From Ancylomarina subtilis (GTDB taxonomy: Bacteria > Bacteroidota > Bacteroidia > Bacteroidales > Marinifilaceae), in assembly GCF_004217115.1 (NCBI RefSeq), contig NZ_SHKN01000001.1:1305781-1369780 (forward strand): a stretch of 64,000 bases of DNA, given 5' to 3'. Shown piece by piece: positions 27,053 through 37,073 of this stretch (its first letter is position 1; every line of letters begins with the position of its first letter). Under the pieces are notes generated by a model. It was given only the letters and a program-made list of their open reading frames with translations, was not told the DNA's origin and did no database searches. The position numbers and the translations under genes are program-made.

Positions 27053-28315
27053 TTATACGTTTTTGGCATTAGTTTCTTTAAGTAATAAAAGATAAAAAAT
27101 TCCAAAAAAAGGAACTAACATTGCATTAAACACTACGTGTCCTGCAAAAATACTATGACCTATTATTAAACTAAAACTTAAAAATAAAATAATTGATAAA
27201 AAAGTTGTTTCCTTGACAAAAAATCGAAAGCTCTTAAAAAATAAGGAAACAAAAATAAATAATAAACTAGATCCAAAGAACCAACCATACGAAGATATAA
27301 TCTCGTGAAAGTCAGCCTCAATCATTCGTTTATATGTTAAACTCATATAATTACCAACATAGGCTGATGAGCCCGTGAAACCGCGTCCAAAAATCCATTC
27401 TAAGCCGTTAAAATTATTTATTGACGATATGGCTCCCTCAATTAAACTACCTCGGGCACTTTTAAACCCTGCAGTTGTCATTCTTTCTAATACATAATCG
27501 TCCGCTAAATTATGAATAAACCAATAACCTAAATAGAAAATACCTGCAGGAATTCCTCCACCCAAAATCCATTTATAAAACAGTCTTGTCTTACGTGAGA
27601 TATTAAGTTGCTTATCTTTAATAAAACCAATGTAAAATACAGAAGTAATTAAAATTAAAGGAACACTTATTATTACACTACGAGTACCTATTAAGAGAGT
27701 TCCTGTAACTATAATTAAAAGAATAATATATGACTTTAAATTTCGATTTATTGCTAGATATAGAATAGCTAATGACAGACTCATTATACATGCTAAACTG
27801 AAATCGTTACCGCCTGTAAAAAAGGCTTTTACCCCAAATCCAAAATCATCTCCATAACTTTTCACCCCAATTCCTGTAAAAAAACAAAGTATATTGATAC
27901 TACACGATATTATCCCCCAATAAACCCCTAGTTTTATACTAAAATCAGTATTTATTCTATACTCGTACCTTTCAATGTATATTAAAAAAAGATAAAAGTA
28001 GAAAAGCTTAGATATCATATTTAATTCAAGGAAGATATTAGCCTCTCTTTCTAGCAGATACCATATAATACTCGCGATAAAAAAAAGAATAATATTAAGT
28101 GTTAAAACAAATTTATATGAGGTTAGGCGACTTTTTAAATAGGAATAAAAGAGAAAAATCATAACTACACCACGGAAAATAACACCGATTGGAGTATCAA
28201 TACCAACAATATTTTGCAGATATCCATTAATCATATCTACTATAATGGATAGTATAATAACAACAAAAAATAAACACTCGTGATAATTCGTAAGTCGTTT
28301 TATTTTAAATCCCAT
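27053..28315 (-). CDS. wzy: Wzy-type O-antigen/capsule polymerase
   Basis: A 420-residue integral membrane protein with about ten to twelve hydrophobic segments and a large periplasmic loop (about residues 275-350 with GRGFTGSSAYVGNYMSL). This is the topology of Wzy polymerases, which link repeat units on the periplasmic side. Wzy proteins diverge strongly, so the call rests on topology and neighbours (Wzx, Wzz, glycosyltransferases). ATG at 28315 lies 2 bp from the upstream stop codon; a TTG 14 codons earlier is unlikely. Confidence 0.8.
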   Translation of the reverse strand: MGFKIKRLTNYHECLFFVVIILSIIVDMINGYLQNIVGIDTPIGVIFRGVVMIFLFYSYLKSRLTSYKFVLTLNIILFFIASIIWYLLEREANIFLELNMISKLFYFYLFLIYIERYEYRINTDFSIKLGVYWGIISCSINILCFFTGIGVKSYGDDFGFGVKAFFTGGNDFSLACIMSLSLAILYLAINRNLKSYIILLIIVTGTLLIGTRSVIISVPLILITSVFYIGFIKDKQLNISRKTRLFYKWILGGGIPAGIFYLGYWFIHNLADDYVLERMTTAGFKSARGSLIEGAISSINNFNGLEWIFGRGFTGSSAYVGNYMSLTYKRMIEADFHEIISSYGWFFGSSLLFIFVSLFFKSFRFFVKETTFLSIILFLSFSLIIGHSIFAGHVVFNAMLVPFFGIFYLLLLKETNAKNV

Positions 28316-28316
28316 T

Positions 28317-29504
28317 TTAGTCAGTAATATTATCTTGGTATAACTTAATAAAATCAATAATCTGCCTATTCCACGAGTAGACTAGTTGCAGTTTTGATTG
28401 AACCCCTTGTCCATTAAAATCACTACTTAATACGCGTCTTATTTTTTGAGCTAATTGTAAGTGAGACTCAATATTCGAATCAAAAGATTCTCCAATATAT
28501 GTTTGTAATTGCTCTTTAAACTCGTCGATTACTTTATTAAAACCGATAACAGGGATACCCATTGCAAGAGCCTCTAAATATACTAATCCAAAGCTTTCAC
28601 TTTTACTTGGCAAAACCATTATATTAGCTTCTGTATATAGTTTAAGGATTGACTCTATTGGTTGTCGATCAAATAGTTCTAAATCAAAATTCCATTTTTT
28701 ACTTTTTACAAAATCGTGACCATTTTTGTTACAAACAATTTTAAGTATAACGGTTTTCTTTAGTACTTCGTCGTTTTCGATACTCTCTAATAAAATATCT
28801 AATCGTTTTATAGATAGAGAGTGTGTTAAGCCATTAAAGAAAATATTTTTTTTATTTGCATTACCTGTTTTTATAATGTCAGTTTCGTTTTTAAATAGTG
28901 TGAAATCAATAGGATTCGGTATTTTGACCAACTTTTTTAAATCACCCAATTTATAATCTAAATGGTAGTTGTAGGCATAATCCGAGATATAAATAATGTT
29001 TGTTGAACATTCAAAAGATTTTTTTAGCAGAGATAGATACCTTTTATTACTCTTAAGATTAGGTTTTTGCCAAAAACCGTGATCGGTTACAATTACATTA
29101 CAATTAACACTCAATTGTTTTAATATAATTGGTGATACATTGGATAAAGAGTGTACATGTACAAAATCAATTTTATTTGTTTTAAGGTAATTTGAGAGAA
29201 ATCTATAATAAAAAGAGGCAAATACAACGCTATTTAATGGTATGATAAATAGTATTTTCCTATTCTTAAGTAGAAGAAGTATAAATCCTACTATAACATT
29301 GAAAAGATATGCAATTTTACCACAACCTAAAACTTGTATTTTTTTAAATTGATGTGGTTTGCGAGGTTTATGATAACATAAATCTATTGAATATCCATTG
29401 TTAGTTAACGTTTGTACTAGGCCATGAATATGTGTTGCAATACCACCAGGTGTTTTCCCACCATATGCCATAGGCAAAGCCCCAATAATTAATCCCTTTT
29501 TCAT
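28317..29504 (-). CDS. Glycosyltransferase family 4
   Basis: A 395-residue GT-B enzyme. The N-terminal donor-independent half begins GLIIGALPMAYGGKTPGGIATHIHGL. The C-terminal half carries the GT4 nucleotide-sugar signature PSKSESFGLVYLEALAMGIPV (central part) with the conserved E-x7-E. It adds one sugar of the repeat unit on the cytoplasmic face. Donor and acceptor cannot be read from sequence. Tightly packed with neighbours (2 bp and 1 bp gaps). Confidence 0.9.
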   Translation of the reverse strand: MKKGLIIGALPMAYGGKTPGGIATHIHGLVQTLTNNGYSIDLCYHKPRKPHQFKKIQVLGCGKIAYLFNVIVGFILLLLKNRKILFIIPLNSVVFASFYYRFLSNYLKTNKIDFVHVHSLSNVSPIILKQLSVNCNVIVTDHGFWQKPNLKSNKRYLSLLKKSFECSTNIIYISDYAYNYHLDYKLGDLKKLVKIPNPIDFTLFKNETDIIKTGNANKKNIFFNGLTHSLSIKRLDILLESIENDEVLKKTVILKIVCNKNGHDFVKSKKWNFDLELFDRQPIESILKLYTEANIMVLPSKSESFGLVYLEALAMGIPVIGFNKVIDEFKEQLQTYIGESFDSNIESHLQLAQKIRRVLSSDFNGQGVQSKLQLVYSWNRQIIDFIKLYQDNITD

Positions 29505-29505
29505 A

Positions 29506-30918
29506 TCAACCCTTTATGCGTTTAAGTATATCTCTCGTAACAAGCTCATTACTAACCGAAAAAGTATGAGTAGCAATTATGCCTTTTTGTAATTGGTCCG
29601 CAGTAATAATATCAATAATATCTTCTTTATATACACTTGAAGATAATTCAGTTATTTTTGCAATATTATAACCGTACCCATAGCATTTTGAACAATTTTG
29701 AGATACTCTAAATAACTCATTATCCTTCTCATATATATATCCTCCACATCTAGAATCTCTAACATCAACCTTTACAGGATTATTCTTTACTGGAGTCCAA
29801 TTATTTGTTAATAAATCATCAGAATAATATATAGACAAATAAGAATCATAGCCATCACTAGTCAATTTTTTCTCTGAAGTAAAAAGCCACCACAGACCAT
29901 CATGTTTTACAACACTAGTATCAGAAGCAAGAATTCCTTCCATTAAATTCATAGAAAATTCCCATTTATAAGGGAATTCAATACATTTATACAGTTCTAT
30001 TGTTTCTGACTTTGCAGTCTCAGGAATCATAAAATATTGTCCATTATCTAAAAATACATAAGGGTATGAAAGATGATGCCCCTTATCTAATATGATTTCA
30101 CTATCTGTAACTATTCCTTTCTCATCTACTTCCATTACAGAAAGATGAGCAAATCCTTTCTTATATATCAACTCTTCGACAAATAGGAAATACTTACCTG
30201 CCTCTTCAACTAGAAAAGGGTCGGCCCAAAAGCGATCCTTAGGCGGCACAAGTGTTATCCACTCGTCAATTGAATCTATTAGTTTATATTGTATTTGCCA
30301 TTGTGTTTTATAAAATAGACTATCTATTGTTTTTGCAAATAGATTTTTCATTAATCTATAAAACAACTTACTAGTTGAAATATCATTACTAAGGTAAGAT
30401 ACACTATCTGTAACTAAATTACCAAGAGTGGATTTTATATATATAATTGTGAGAAGCTTGCTTAAAATCTCATGTCTTGTTCTAAATAAAAACAGATAAT
30501 CAGGACGAGTTTTAAATTCGTACTCGTTTTCTATGCCAATTGCCTCTTTAAGGGTATATGAAACCGAAATAAAATTACGTTTATTAACAATAATGTCATT
30601 AAACCAATCTAATTCGTAGGCAAAGGGAATCCCATTAATCTTAATATTAAAAAGGCCCTTAGTAATACTTTTAGACTCTGAACTTAAATTCAAACAGAAA
30701 CAATCGCTAGATATCTTATTAACGAAATGGCATTTTTTTGTGGTTCTGTTTAAGAAGCTCTCGTAAAAGTGTATAAAATTCAGACCCCAACTGCTACTAT
30801 TAGTCGATTTCGTAATATTGCAAATAGTTGTAATGGGCAGCTTATTAATAGTAATTAATTTATTAAAATGGCTTGCCTGTATTAAAGAGTCTTCATTTAC
30901 AATAACAGAAATATTCAT
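29506..30918 (-). CDS. GINT-like glycosyltransferase-associated protein
   Basis: A 470-residue protein. The N-terminal ~180 residues show a poorly conserved alpha/beta part. Residues about 220-450 match the conserved domain found in plant glucosamine inositolphosphorylceramide transferase and many bacterial capsule-cluster proteins (PPKDRFWADPFLVEEAGKYF, YPYVFLDNGQYFMIPET, DSRCGGYIY), with repeated W/F-G blades suggesting a beta-propeller. It probably takes part in sugar transfer or modification; its precise activity is unknown. Confidence 0.65.
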   Translation of the reverse strand: MNISVIVNEDSLIQASHFNKLITINKLPITTICNITKSTNSSSWGLNFIHFYESFLNRTTKKCHFVNKISSDCFCLNLSSESKSITKGLFNIKINGIPFAYELDWFNDIIVNKRNFISVSYTLKEAIGIENEYEFKTRPDYLFLFRTRHEILSKLLTIIYIKSTLGNLVTDSVSYLSNDISTSKLFYRLMKNLFAKTIDSLFYKTQWQIQYKLIDSIDEWITLVPPKDRFWADPFLVEEAGKYFLFVEELIYKKGFAHLSVMEVDEKGIVTDSEIILDKGHHLSYPYVFLDNGQYFMIPETAKSETIELYKCIEFPYKWEFSMNLMEGILASDTSVVKHDGLWWLFTSEKKLTSDGYDSYLSIYYSDDLLTNNWTPVKNNPVKVDVRDSRCGGYIYEKDNELFRVSQNCSKCYGYGYNIAKITELSSSVYKEDIIDIITADQLQKGIIATHTFSVSNELVTRDILKRIKG

Positions 30919-30922
30919 AAGT

Positions 30923-31969
30923 CTATTTTTTAAAGAATCCTCTTAGTCCGTATTCTAACGAGTCGACAAAGTTAAATAGTTTAGTATGCTTAGTATTAAG
31001 TCTAAACTCGTAGATAGTTCTAAAATCGGGTGTTAATTCAAATTTCCATGAATATCTTCCTCCACCTAAATCATATTTATCAACGTCATCAATATTATTA
31101 TAGCTATACTCTATTGTATCGTATATTAATACCTGACCAATACTATATATATCATATTGAGGACTATGAGCTGTATTCCAAGAATACAAAACACCATTAG
31201 ATAAAAAGGCTAATCTATAGCCTACTATAAGCCCGTTTACTCTAATTAAAAAGCAATACGACTCATCTAGTGAGACAAGCTCTTTATACAGATCGAATTT
31301 ACTATCGAATACACTACCCCCTCTGTTAGCATCATTAGCTCTATTTTGATGTAACTCAACAATTTCATCAAAAGGTATTTCTGTGCCACTTAAACATGAA
31401 AATTCATAATCCTTCTCTTTACTAAATTTCTTTCTACGTTTTACTAATTTCTTTGACAAACATTTATTTTTGTAATTATCAAAATCATTCCATTTATTCA
31501 GATCTACATATGGAACTTCTATCCGACTTACGCAATTTTTGTTATAATCGTGAGTCTTTAACAAGTAAGAAAGCAGAAGTGAATTATCTGGTATTTTTGT
31601 TAAGCATATTCGTGAGTCTACAACAGATAATATCCCTTTAAATAGATGTTTAACAATGGTTTGTTTTGCACTAAAAGAATTATCGATAAGAATATCTCCA
31701 AATTCAATTCCACCTATAAACGATATCATTTCTTTTTTTAGATATCGAGGACCTGAATTAGATTTTAATAACGTACATAATCCTAAAATGGTATTCCCCT
31801 CTTTAACTGTAATTATTTGTATTAATGATGGATCCACAGAGTGTTTAATCCATATGGAAACAAAAGAATAAGAATTATAAAATATAGCATGTTTATCTTT
31901 ACTGTGTAATTCATTCCAATCATTTTTGATAGTTTCTATTTCAGAACCTGAATATATTTTAATTTCCAT
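30923..31969 (-). CDS. GNAT/FemAB-like acyl- or aminoacyltransferase
   Basis: A 348-residue protein of the BcsL/CelD-type GNAT family often found in exopolysaccharide operons. The core is QIITVKEGNTILGLCTLL, HQNRANDANRGG, LIRVNGLIVGYRLAFLSNGVLYSW and VDKYDLGGGRYSWKFEL. Related FemAB proteins transfer amino acids, so it could attach the amino acid made by the synthase and ligase pair (inference). A longer TTG start would overlap the neighbouring gene; ATG at 31969 is chosen. Confidence 0.72.
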   Translation of the reverse strand: MEIKIYSGSEIETIKNDWNELHSKDKHAIFYNSYSFVSIWIKHSVDPSLIQIITVKEGNTILGLCTLLKSNSGPRYLKKEMISFIGGIEFGDILIDNSFSAKQTIVKHLFKGILSVVDSRICLTKIPDNSLLLSYLLKTHDYNKNCVSRIEVPYVDLNKWNDFDNYKNKCLSKKLVKRRKKFSKEKDYEFSCLSGTEIPFDEIVELHQNRANDANRGGSVFDSKFDLYKELVSLDESYCFLIRVNGLIVGYRLAFLSNGVLYSWNTAHSPQYDIYSIGQVLIYDTIEYSYNNIDDVDKYDLGGGRYSWKFELTPDFRTIYEFRLNTKHTKLFNFVDSLEYGLRGFFKK

Positions 31970-31982
31970 TTTAAAAAATCGA

Positions 31983-32567
31983 TTATTTAGAATTGAACTG
32001 TCTGTATTTGATAACCTTAGCTGGAGTTCCCACAGCAATTGCCATAGCAGGAATATCGGATGTTATTACAGATCCTGCCCCAATAATTGCCCCATCACCA
32101 ATTTTGCATCCTTTAGTAATAACAACATTTGCCCCTATCCAAACATTATTGCCGATTAATATATCTTCGATAATATGATTAGAGTCAACAACACTTAACT
32201 TATCATGGATATTATGGTCGCTAGAAATTATATAACAATTTGCAGAGATCATTGTTTTTGATCCAATTGTAATATTACCAAAACCAGCATTTATTGTTGT
32301 CCCGTATGAGACAGAACTACTATCTCCTATTTGTAATTTCCCCTCTCTACCAGCTAATAATAGGCAATTATATTCTAGAGTTACTTTTCTCCCCAATTTG
32401 ATATTACAATTCCATCCTAGAATAAAAATCTTTCCATTTATCCTTAAGCCTTTTCCAAATTGCAGCCCACTACACAAAAAATAAATTTTATATAGATAGC
32501 TCCGAAGAATATTAAAAGATCGAAAGCGGATAAGATTAATAAGGGTTAATAATTTACGTAAAAGCAT
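31983..32567 (-). CDS. Hexapeptide-repeat acyltransferase
   Basis: A 194-residue left-handed beta-helix acyltransferase. Repeats of the [LIV]-G-x4 type run from about residue 60 to 180 (IGDSSSVSYGTTINAG, IGNNVWIGANVVITKGCKIGDGAIIGAGSVITSD). The catalytic His is in SSDHNIH. It most likely O-acetylates a sugar residue using acetyl-CoA. The N-terminal ~30 residues are basic and hydrophobic. Confidence 0.85.
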   Translation of the reverse strand: MLLRKLLTLINLIRFRSFNILRSYLYKIYFLCSGLQFGKGLRINGKIFILGWNCNIKLGRKVTLEYNCLLLAGREGKLQIGDSSSVSYGTTINAGFGNITIGSKTMISANCYIISSDHNIHDKLSVVDSNHIIEDILIGNNVWIGANVVITKGCKIGDGAIIGAGSVITSDIPAMAIAVGTPAKVIKYRQFNSK

Positions 32568-32601
32568 TATTTATAGTTTTTATAGTATTCCTCAATATTT
32601 T

Positions 32602-33906
32602 TCATCCAAGTTTTGCATAGAAAAAATTTTTTAATAGATTGATTTTTAGATAGTACTTTATAAAAACAACACCAATAAAGACAGATATTATTTGCACAAA
32701 TAAATATGAAAATATTGCACCTTCAAATCCGAATAGTGGCAATAAAATCACAGGAAAAACTAGTTGAATTATGGACAACAAAATACTCCGATGCATTGTA
32801 CCAATTATATAGCCAGCCATTGTTAACATGGGAGCAGTCCATCCAATTAAATAAACAGCTACTGTTCCAATTGAAAGTATTGCAAAATAGTAAATAGAAT
32901 TAACCTCAGTATTAATAAAGAATAGATCGTACACATAGAATGTAATCATTGCCAATATAAACATTAATGGTGCTGAATATTTAGTTACTCTAAAAATTTT
33001 ACTTAATTTTTCATTTATTAGTTCAATACTTCCGTCTGCCCAATCTTTTGCAAAGACTGGATTAAAATTGACTTGTATGGTTGTTATCACTAAAAGAAAG
33101 ACGTTTGAAAACATCATTAAAAGAGAAAACAATCCAGTTTCATTTAATGTCAAATAATAACCACTTATTAAAATCATTATATTACTTTGTACTGCACTTA
33201 GAATAACAGAGACCATGCTTACAGCGCCATACTTAAAATGTATTTTGTACCACTTGTTCGAAGTATTAACAAATCTAATATACTCTTTATTTATAAAAAC
33301 GAAGATTATAAATAACATCAATTCTACAGCTGTGTAACATTTAAGTGTTATAATAAAATCGACTCTACCAATACATAGTATACCTGTCAAAATCATTAAT
33401 GAACCCCAACGTAACATCTTAATTAACGAATAGAGTTTCATATTTCTGAGTCCTGATAAAAATGAATTAGAATTTTTATTTAAAGCAAATAAAAATATAC
33501 CAGGCAGAACATATAGCAGCCCATGTCTAACTTCGTTGGAACTAAAAACATTAGGTAAAAAGTATATAGTAAATGATAATGCAAGTAAAACCAATGTTGA
33601 CCAAACTATAATTAAAAGCTGTGATGAGCTATAAATTATAGCTAAAGCAGTTTTATCTTTACTATATTCGGATGTATGCTTTAATGTAGAGCTCTCTATT
33701 CCAGAAACAGAAATGCATGAAAACAGAGCGTAAAAAGACACAATCTGAGAATATACCCCCAAGTTTGCTATTCCGTATGTATTGGTTACTAATGTTTGTA
33801 GAATTAGTCCAGCAACTCCAACTATACCAAAACTAATAAAGGTCCATAAACTACCATTTACAAACTTATTTTCTAGAACACTTTTGACTTTTAATAAAAA
33901 ATTCAT
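32602..33906 (-). CDS. wzx: Wzx-type flippase (MOP superfamily)
   Basis: A 434-residue polytopic protein with about twelve membrane segments. The N-terminus GSLWTFISFGIVGVAGLILQ is typical of polysaccharide transporters that flip lipid-linked repeat units across the inner membrane. Together with Wzy, Wzz and Wza it defines a Wzy-dependent pathway. Base composition is very AT-rich, as for the neighbouring wzy and GT genes, consistent with an exchanged central block. Confidence 0.88.
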   Translation of the reverse strand: MNFLLKVKSVLENKFVNGSLWTFISFGIVGVAGLILQTLVTNTYGIANLGVYSQIVSFYALFSCISVSGIESSTLKHTSEYSKDKTALAIIYSSSQLLIIVWSTLVLLALSFTIYFLPNVFSSNEVRHGLLYVLPGIFLFALNKNSNSFLSGLRNMKLYSLIKMLRWGSLMILTGILCIGRVDFIITLKCYTAVELMLFIIFVFINKEYIRFVNTSNKWYKIHFKYGAVSMVSVILSAVQSNIMILISGYYLTLNETGLFSLLMMFSNVFLLVITTIQVNFNPVFAKDWADGSIELINEKLSKIFRVTKYSAPLMFILAMITFYVYDLFFINTEVNSIYYFAILSIGTVAVYLIGWTAPMLTMAGYIIGTMHRSILLSIIQLVFPVILLPLFGFEGAIFSYLFVQIISVFIGVVFIKYYLKINLLKNFFYAKLG

Positions 33907-33933
33907 CTATAATAAGTTATTCTATTAGTATTT

Positions 33934-34359
33934 CTAGTTTATGTGTTTTATTATTTTCGCAGGCACTCCAGCAACAACAACATTAGATGGAACATCTTTC
34001 ACTACAACAGCATTGGCGCCAACTATAGAATTATCACCAATCTTAAGGTTTCCTATAATTCGACATCCTGTAGCTAACTCAACGTTATCTCCTATTGCAG
34101 GAACTCCATTTGAACCTTTCTTTCCCCCAATTGTTATATTTGATCCAATATCACAATTCACACCAATTACTGCATCATTATGGACAACAACACCTATTCC
34201 TCCATAACCAAACCTAGATCCTTTTCCGATTTTGGCAGTATAGGGTATAGCTGAGTTGTAAATAAGAAAAATCAAGAGCTTTATTATTTTAGGAATTATA
34301 GGTATATGCCATTGATATAGTTTTCTTGCTACTATATAAAGCCAGTATGCATTTAACAT
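33934..34359 (-). CDS. Serine-acetyltransferase-like hexapeptide acyltransferase
   Basis: A 141-residue left-handed beta-helix protein related to the catalytic part of CysE but lacking its N-terminal domain. Hexapeptide repeats run from IGKGSRFGYGGIGVVVHNDAVIG to IGDNSIVGANAVVVKDVPSN, then VAGVPAKIIKHI. The His in VVHNDA is the likely catalytic base. In this setting it probably acetylates a sugar rather than serine. Confidence 0.82.
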   Translation of the reverse strand: MLNAYWLYIVARKLYQWHIPIIPKIIKLLIFLIYNSAIPYTAKIGKGSRFGYGGIGVVVHNDAVIGVNCDIGSNITIGGKKGSNGVPAIGDNVELATGCRIIGNLKIGDNSIVGANAVVVKDVPSNVVVAGVPAKIIKHIN

Positions 34360-34370
34360 TTTAAATAATT

Positions 34371-35600
34371 TTAATTAAAAGCAACAATTCTAGCACAAGC
34401 CTTTCCATCCCCATAAGGATTATTGGCTTTAGCCATCGAATTATAATAAGCTTCATCGTCTAATAATGCTGCTACCTCATTAATAATTCTATTTTTATCA
34501 GTGCCAACCAATTTCACCGTCCCCGCATCAACAGCTTCAGGGCGTTCTGTTGTATCTCTCATAACCAAGACCGGCTTACCTAAGCCTGGAGCTTCTTCCT
34601 GAATTCCGCCTGAATCCGTCAAAACTAAGTGAGATTGGGACATCAAGTAAACGAAGGGTAGATATTCTAATGGTTCAATGAAGTGAACATTGTCAGTTGA
34701 CAGTTGTCCGTTGTCAGTTGATCCAAAAACTTCATTTATTGGTTTACGAACGTTTGGATTCAAATGCATTGGGTAGATAAAATCTACATCTGGGTAAGTT
34801 TCTGCCAATTGTTTGATAGCGTTGCAGATGTTTAAGAAACCATTGCCAAAATTTTCACGACGGTGACCAGTAATCAAAACGAGTCTGCGACTTTCGTCGG
34901 TCACTAGTGAATGGTCATTAGTCAATGGTTGATCAAGAGTAGCAGACAACTCTTTCATCATATAGTGTTCTACAACCTCACTCTTTAATCCACTTGCTAT
35001 AAGTTTGGACTCCACTTGTTCTTTCAAGTCTGAGCGTTCTTTGATTTGATCCAAGACCATATAAAGGGCATCGATCACCGTATTCCCCGTCACAAAAATA
35101 TTTTCATCTTTAATGCCCTCAGCTAATAAATTATTTTTGCTCGTCTCAGTTGGTGAGAAATGATAAGTCGCCAATCGACCTGTCATCTGACGGTTGGCTT
35201 CTTCAGGCCATGGCGAGTATAAATTATGTGTACGCAAGCCTGCTTCAACATGCCCCACAGGAATTTGCTGATAGAAAGCAGCCAATGCAGAAGCTGTAGA
35301 CGTCGTCGTATCACCATGTACCAGAACTAAATCAGGTTTTACCTCAGTTAATACATCACGCATTCCCAATAAGACACGAGAAGTGACATCATACAAATCC
35401 TGTCCTTGTTTCATTAAATTCAAGTCATAATCGGGCTTGATTTCGAACAGGTCCAAAACCTGATCTAACATCTCTCGGTGCTGTGCCGTTACACAAACAA
35501 TGGTTTCAAATTGTTCCGTATTCTTTTGGAACTCCTTAACCAGTGGGGCCATTTTGATGGCTTCAGGTCGGGTTCCAAACACTAACATTATTTTCTTCAT
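34371..35600 (-). CDS. wecB: UDP-N-acetylglucosamine 2-epimerase
   Basis: A 409-residue enzyme that interconverts UDP-GlcNAc and UDP-ManNAc. Motifs: [48 protein letters not shown] and [12 protein letters not shown]. It is about 25-40 residues longer than usual. The excess lies in two places with repeat-derived sequence: [18 protein letters not shown] before the GHRREN motif (34898-34934) and [11 protein letters not shown] after the NPNVRK segment (34691-34722). Neither disrupts known catalytic residues. It supplies substrate to wecC. Confidence 0.93.
   Translation of the reverse strand: MKKIMLVFGTRPEAIKMAPLVKEFQKNTEQFETIVCVTAQHREMLDQVLDLFEIKPDYDLNLMKQGQDLYDVTSRVLLGMRDVLTEVKPDLVLVHGDTTTSTASALAAFYQQIPVGHVEAGLRTHNLYSPWPEEANRQMTGRLATYHFSPTETSKNNLLAEGIKDENIFVTGNTVIDALYMVLDQIKERSDLKEQVESKLIASGLKSEVVEHYMMKELSATLDQPLTNDHSLVTDESRRLVLITGHRRENFGNGFLNICNAIKQLAETYPDVDFIYPMHLNPNVRKPINEVFGSTDNGQLSTDNVHFIEPLEYLPFVYLMSQSHLVLTDSGGIQEEAPGLGKPVLVMRDTTERPEAVDAGTVKLVGTDKNRIINEVAALLDDEAYYNSMAKANNPYGDGKACARIVAFN
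34691..34722. repeat. GTCAGTTGTC-type repeat inside wecB
   Basis: An in-frame stretch of TGTCAGTTGACAGTTGTCCG followed by TTGTCAGTTG. It belongs to the same family as the intergenic GACAACTGACAACCGATAAC (38790-38809) and the CTGATAACTGATAAC tandem (38657-38692). It encodes a Ser/Thr/Asp/Asn-rich insert. Confidence 0.65.
34898..34934. repeat. GGTCATTAGTCAATGG-type repeat inside wecB
   Basis: In frame with wecB; similar to the intergenic GTCATTAGTCACTGGTCATTGG (19423-19446) and GGCGACTGGTCACTG (48570-48584). The encoded residues are absent from the usual WecB pattern, as far as I can judge from memory of the family. Confidence 0.6.
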
Positions 35601-35616
35601 AATCTTTTCTTAAATA

Positions 35617-35648
35617 ACCACAGATTACACAAATTTCACAGATTATTT
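35617..35648. repeat. Solo CCACAGATTACACA repeat between wecB and wecC
   Basis: A single copy of the end-repeat that borders GxxExxY cassettes 1 and 2, without an ORF. It sits in the 134-bp gap upstream of wecB. Confidence 0.65.
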
Positions 35649-35734
35649 ACAATGATCAACACTTACCCTTATAAGTTTCTCAACATTAATCCCTTCCGAG
35701 AATTTGACGATCATTAAAATAAGGTTTAACCTTA

Positions 35735-36958
35735 TTAATATTTATTTACGCCACAGAAGTCAAGGATTACCTTATCTTCTCCTTTTGTCAATCCTTTAAA
35801 TTCTTTATGCGACACCAAGAAAGCTACAATATCAGCCTTATCGTAGGCTTCTTTGTAGTTGGTCAATTTAAACACATTGTGTTCTTTCACGTTTGGTTCT
35901 ACCACCATCATATCCGCATTATTGGCACGTTGCATCACCTTTTGAGCGATATATTTGGCTGGTGATTCTCGCAAATCATCAATATCCGGTTTAAAAGCCA
36001 ATCCCATTAAGGCAACTTTGGCCTCGCGACCATTTTTCAATTGGAATTCCAACATCGCATTGTGTACTTTTTCGGCACACCAGAAGGCTTTATAGTTATT
36101 AATCTTACGAGCCTGCTCAATAATATTGGACTCTGCAGGGTATTCCGAAACAATAAACCAAGGGTCAACAGCAATACAGTGTCCGCCAACACCACAACCC
36201 GGCTGTAGAATATTCACACGAGGATGTTTGTTTGCTAATTCAATCAGCTCCCAAACGTTGATATCTGCTTTATCACAAATTAAAGACAATTCGTTAGCAA
36301 AGGCAATCTGCACATCACGAGACGAATTCTCGGTCAACTTACACATTTCCGCCGTACGAGCATTTGTTGCATGTAGTTCACCCGTCACAAAAGAACGGTA
36401 AAAATCAATTGCAGCTTGAGTAGAAGCTTCATCAACACCACCAATCACACGGTCGTTGTTGACCAATTCAAAAATCACATTACCCGGCAAAACTCTCTCC
36501 GGACAATAAGCAATCTGCAATTTCCCTTTCAAGTCTGGTCTTTCAGAATAGATCAGAGCTGCCATCTTATCTGTCGTATGAATAGGAGAAGTCGATTCAA
36601 TCACATACAAATCACCCTCCTTCAATAATGGAATAACAGCACGTGTTGCAGATTCCACAAAGGTGATATCGGGCTCATGATCCCCTTTAAAAGGAGTAGG
36701 AACCACAATAAAATAAGCATCAGACACTTCAGGTTTCAAAGCGGCTCTCAGAGATCCGTTATCAACAACCGTTTTCACCATGTCGCCTAAACCCGGCTCT
36801 ATAATATGAATTTCACCACGATTAATGGTTTCAACCACATTGGGATTCACATCAACACCCAATACTTTAATACCGTTATGGGCCGCGATGGTTGCTGTTG
36901 GCAAGCCAATATAACCCAAGCCCATAAAACAGGCTGTTTTGATTGTTCTTGTGCTCAT
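35735..36958 (-). CDS. wecC: UDP-N-acetyl-D-mannosamine dehydrogenase
   Basis: A 407-residue NAD-dependent enzyme that oxidises UDP-ManNAc to UDP-ManNAcA in two steps. The Rossmann motif GLGYIGLPTATIAA is at the N-terminus and the catalytic cysteine is in CGVGGHCIAVDPWF. The C-terminal domain has MGLAFKPDIDDLRESPA. A GTG start 22 codons upstream is possible, but MSTRTIKTACFMGLGYIG is the natural start. The pair wecB-wecC implies an N-acetylmannosaminuronic acid residue in the polymer. Confidence 0.94.
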   Translation of the reverse strand: MSTRTIKTACFMGLGYIGLPTATIAAHNGIKVLGVDVNPNVVETINRGEIHIIEPGLGDMVKTVVDNGSLRAALKPEVSDAYFIVVPTPFKGDHEPDITFVESATRAVIPLLKEGDLYVIESTSPIHTTDKMAALIYSERPDLKGKLQIAYCPERVLPGNVIFELVNNDRVIGGVDEASTQAAIDFYRSFVTGELHATNARTAEMCKLTENSSRDVQIAFANELSLICDKADINVWELIELANKHPRVNILQPGCGVGGHCIAVDPWFIVSEYPAESNIIEQARKINNYKAFWCAEKVHNAMLEFQLKNGREAKVALMGLAFKPDIDDLRESPAKYIAQKVMQRANNADMMVVEPNVKEHNVFKLTNYKEAYDKADIVAFLVSHKEFKGLTKGEDKVILDFCGVNKY

Positions 36959-37073
36959 TTTAATTTTACTTCTATATATTATTATTTCTTTATATCTAAT
37001 TCCATTTCCAACGATAAATTTCACTAAGTACAGCTAATTACACTAACAAACACATTAGTATAATTCGTTTTAA

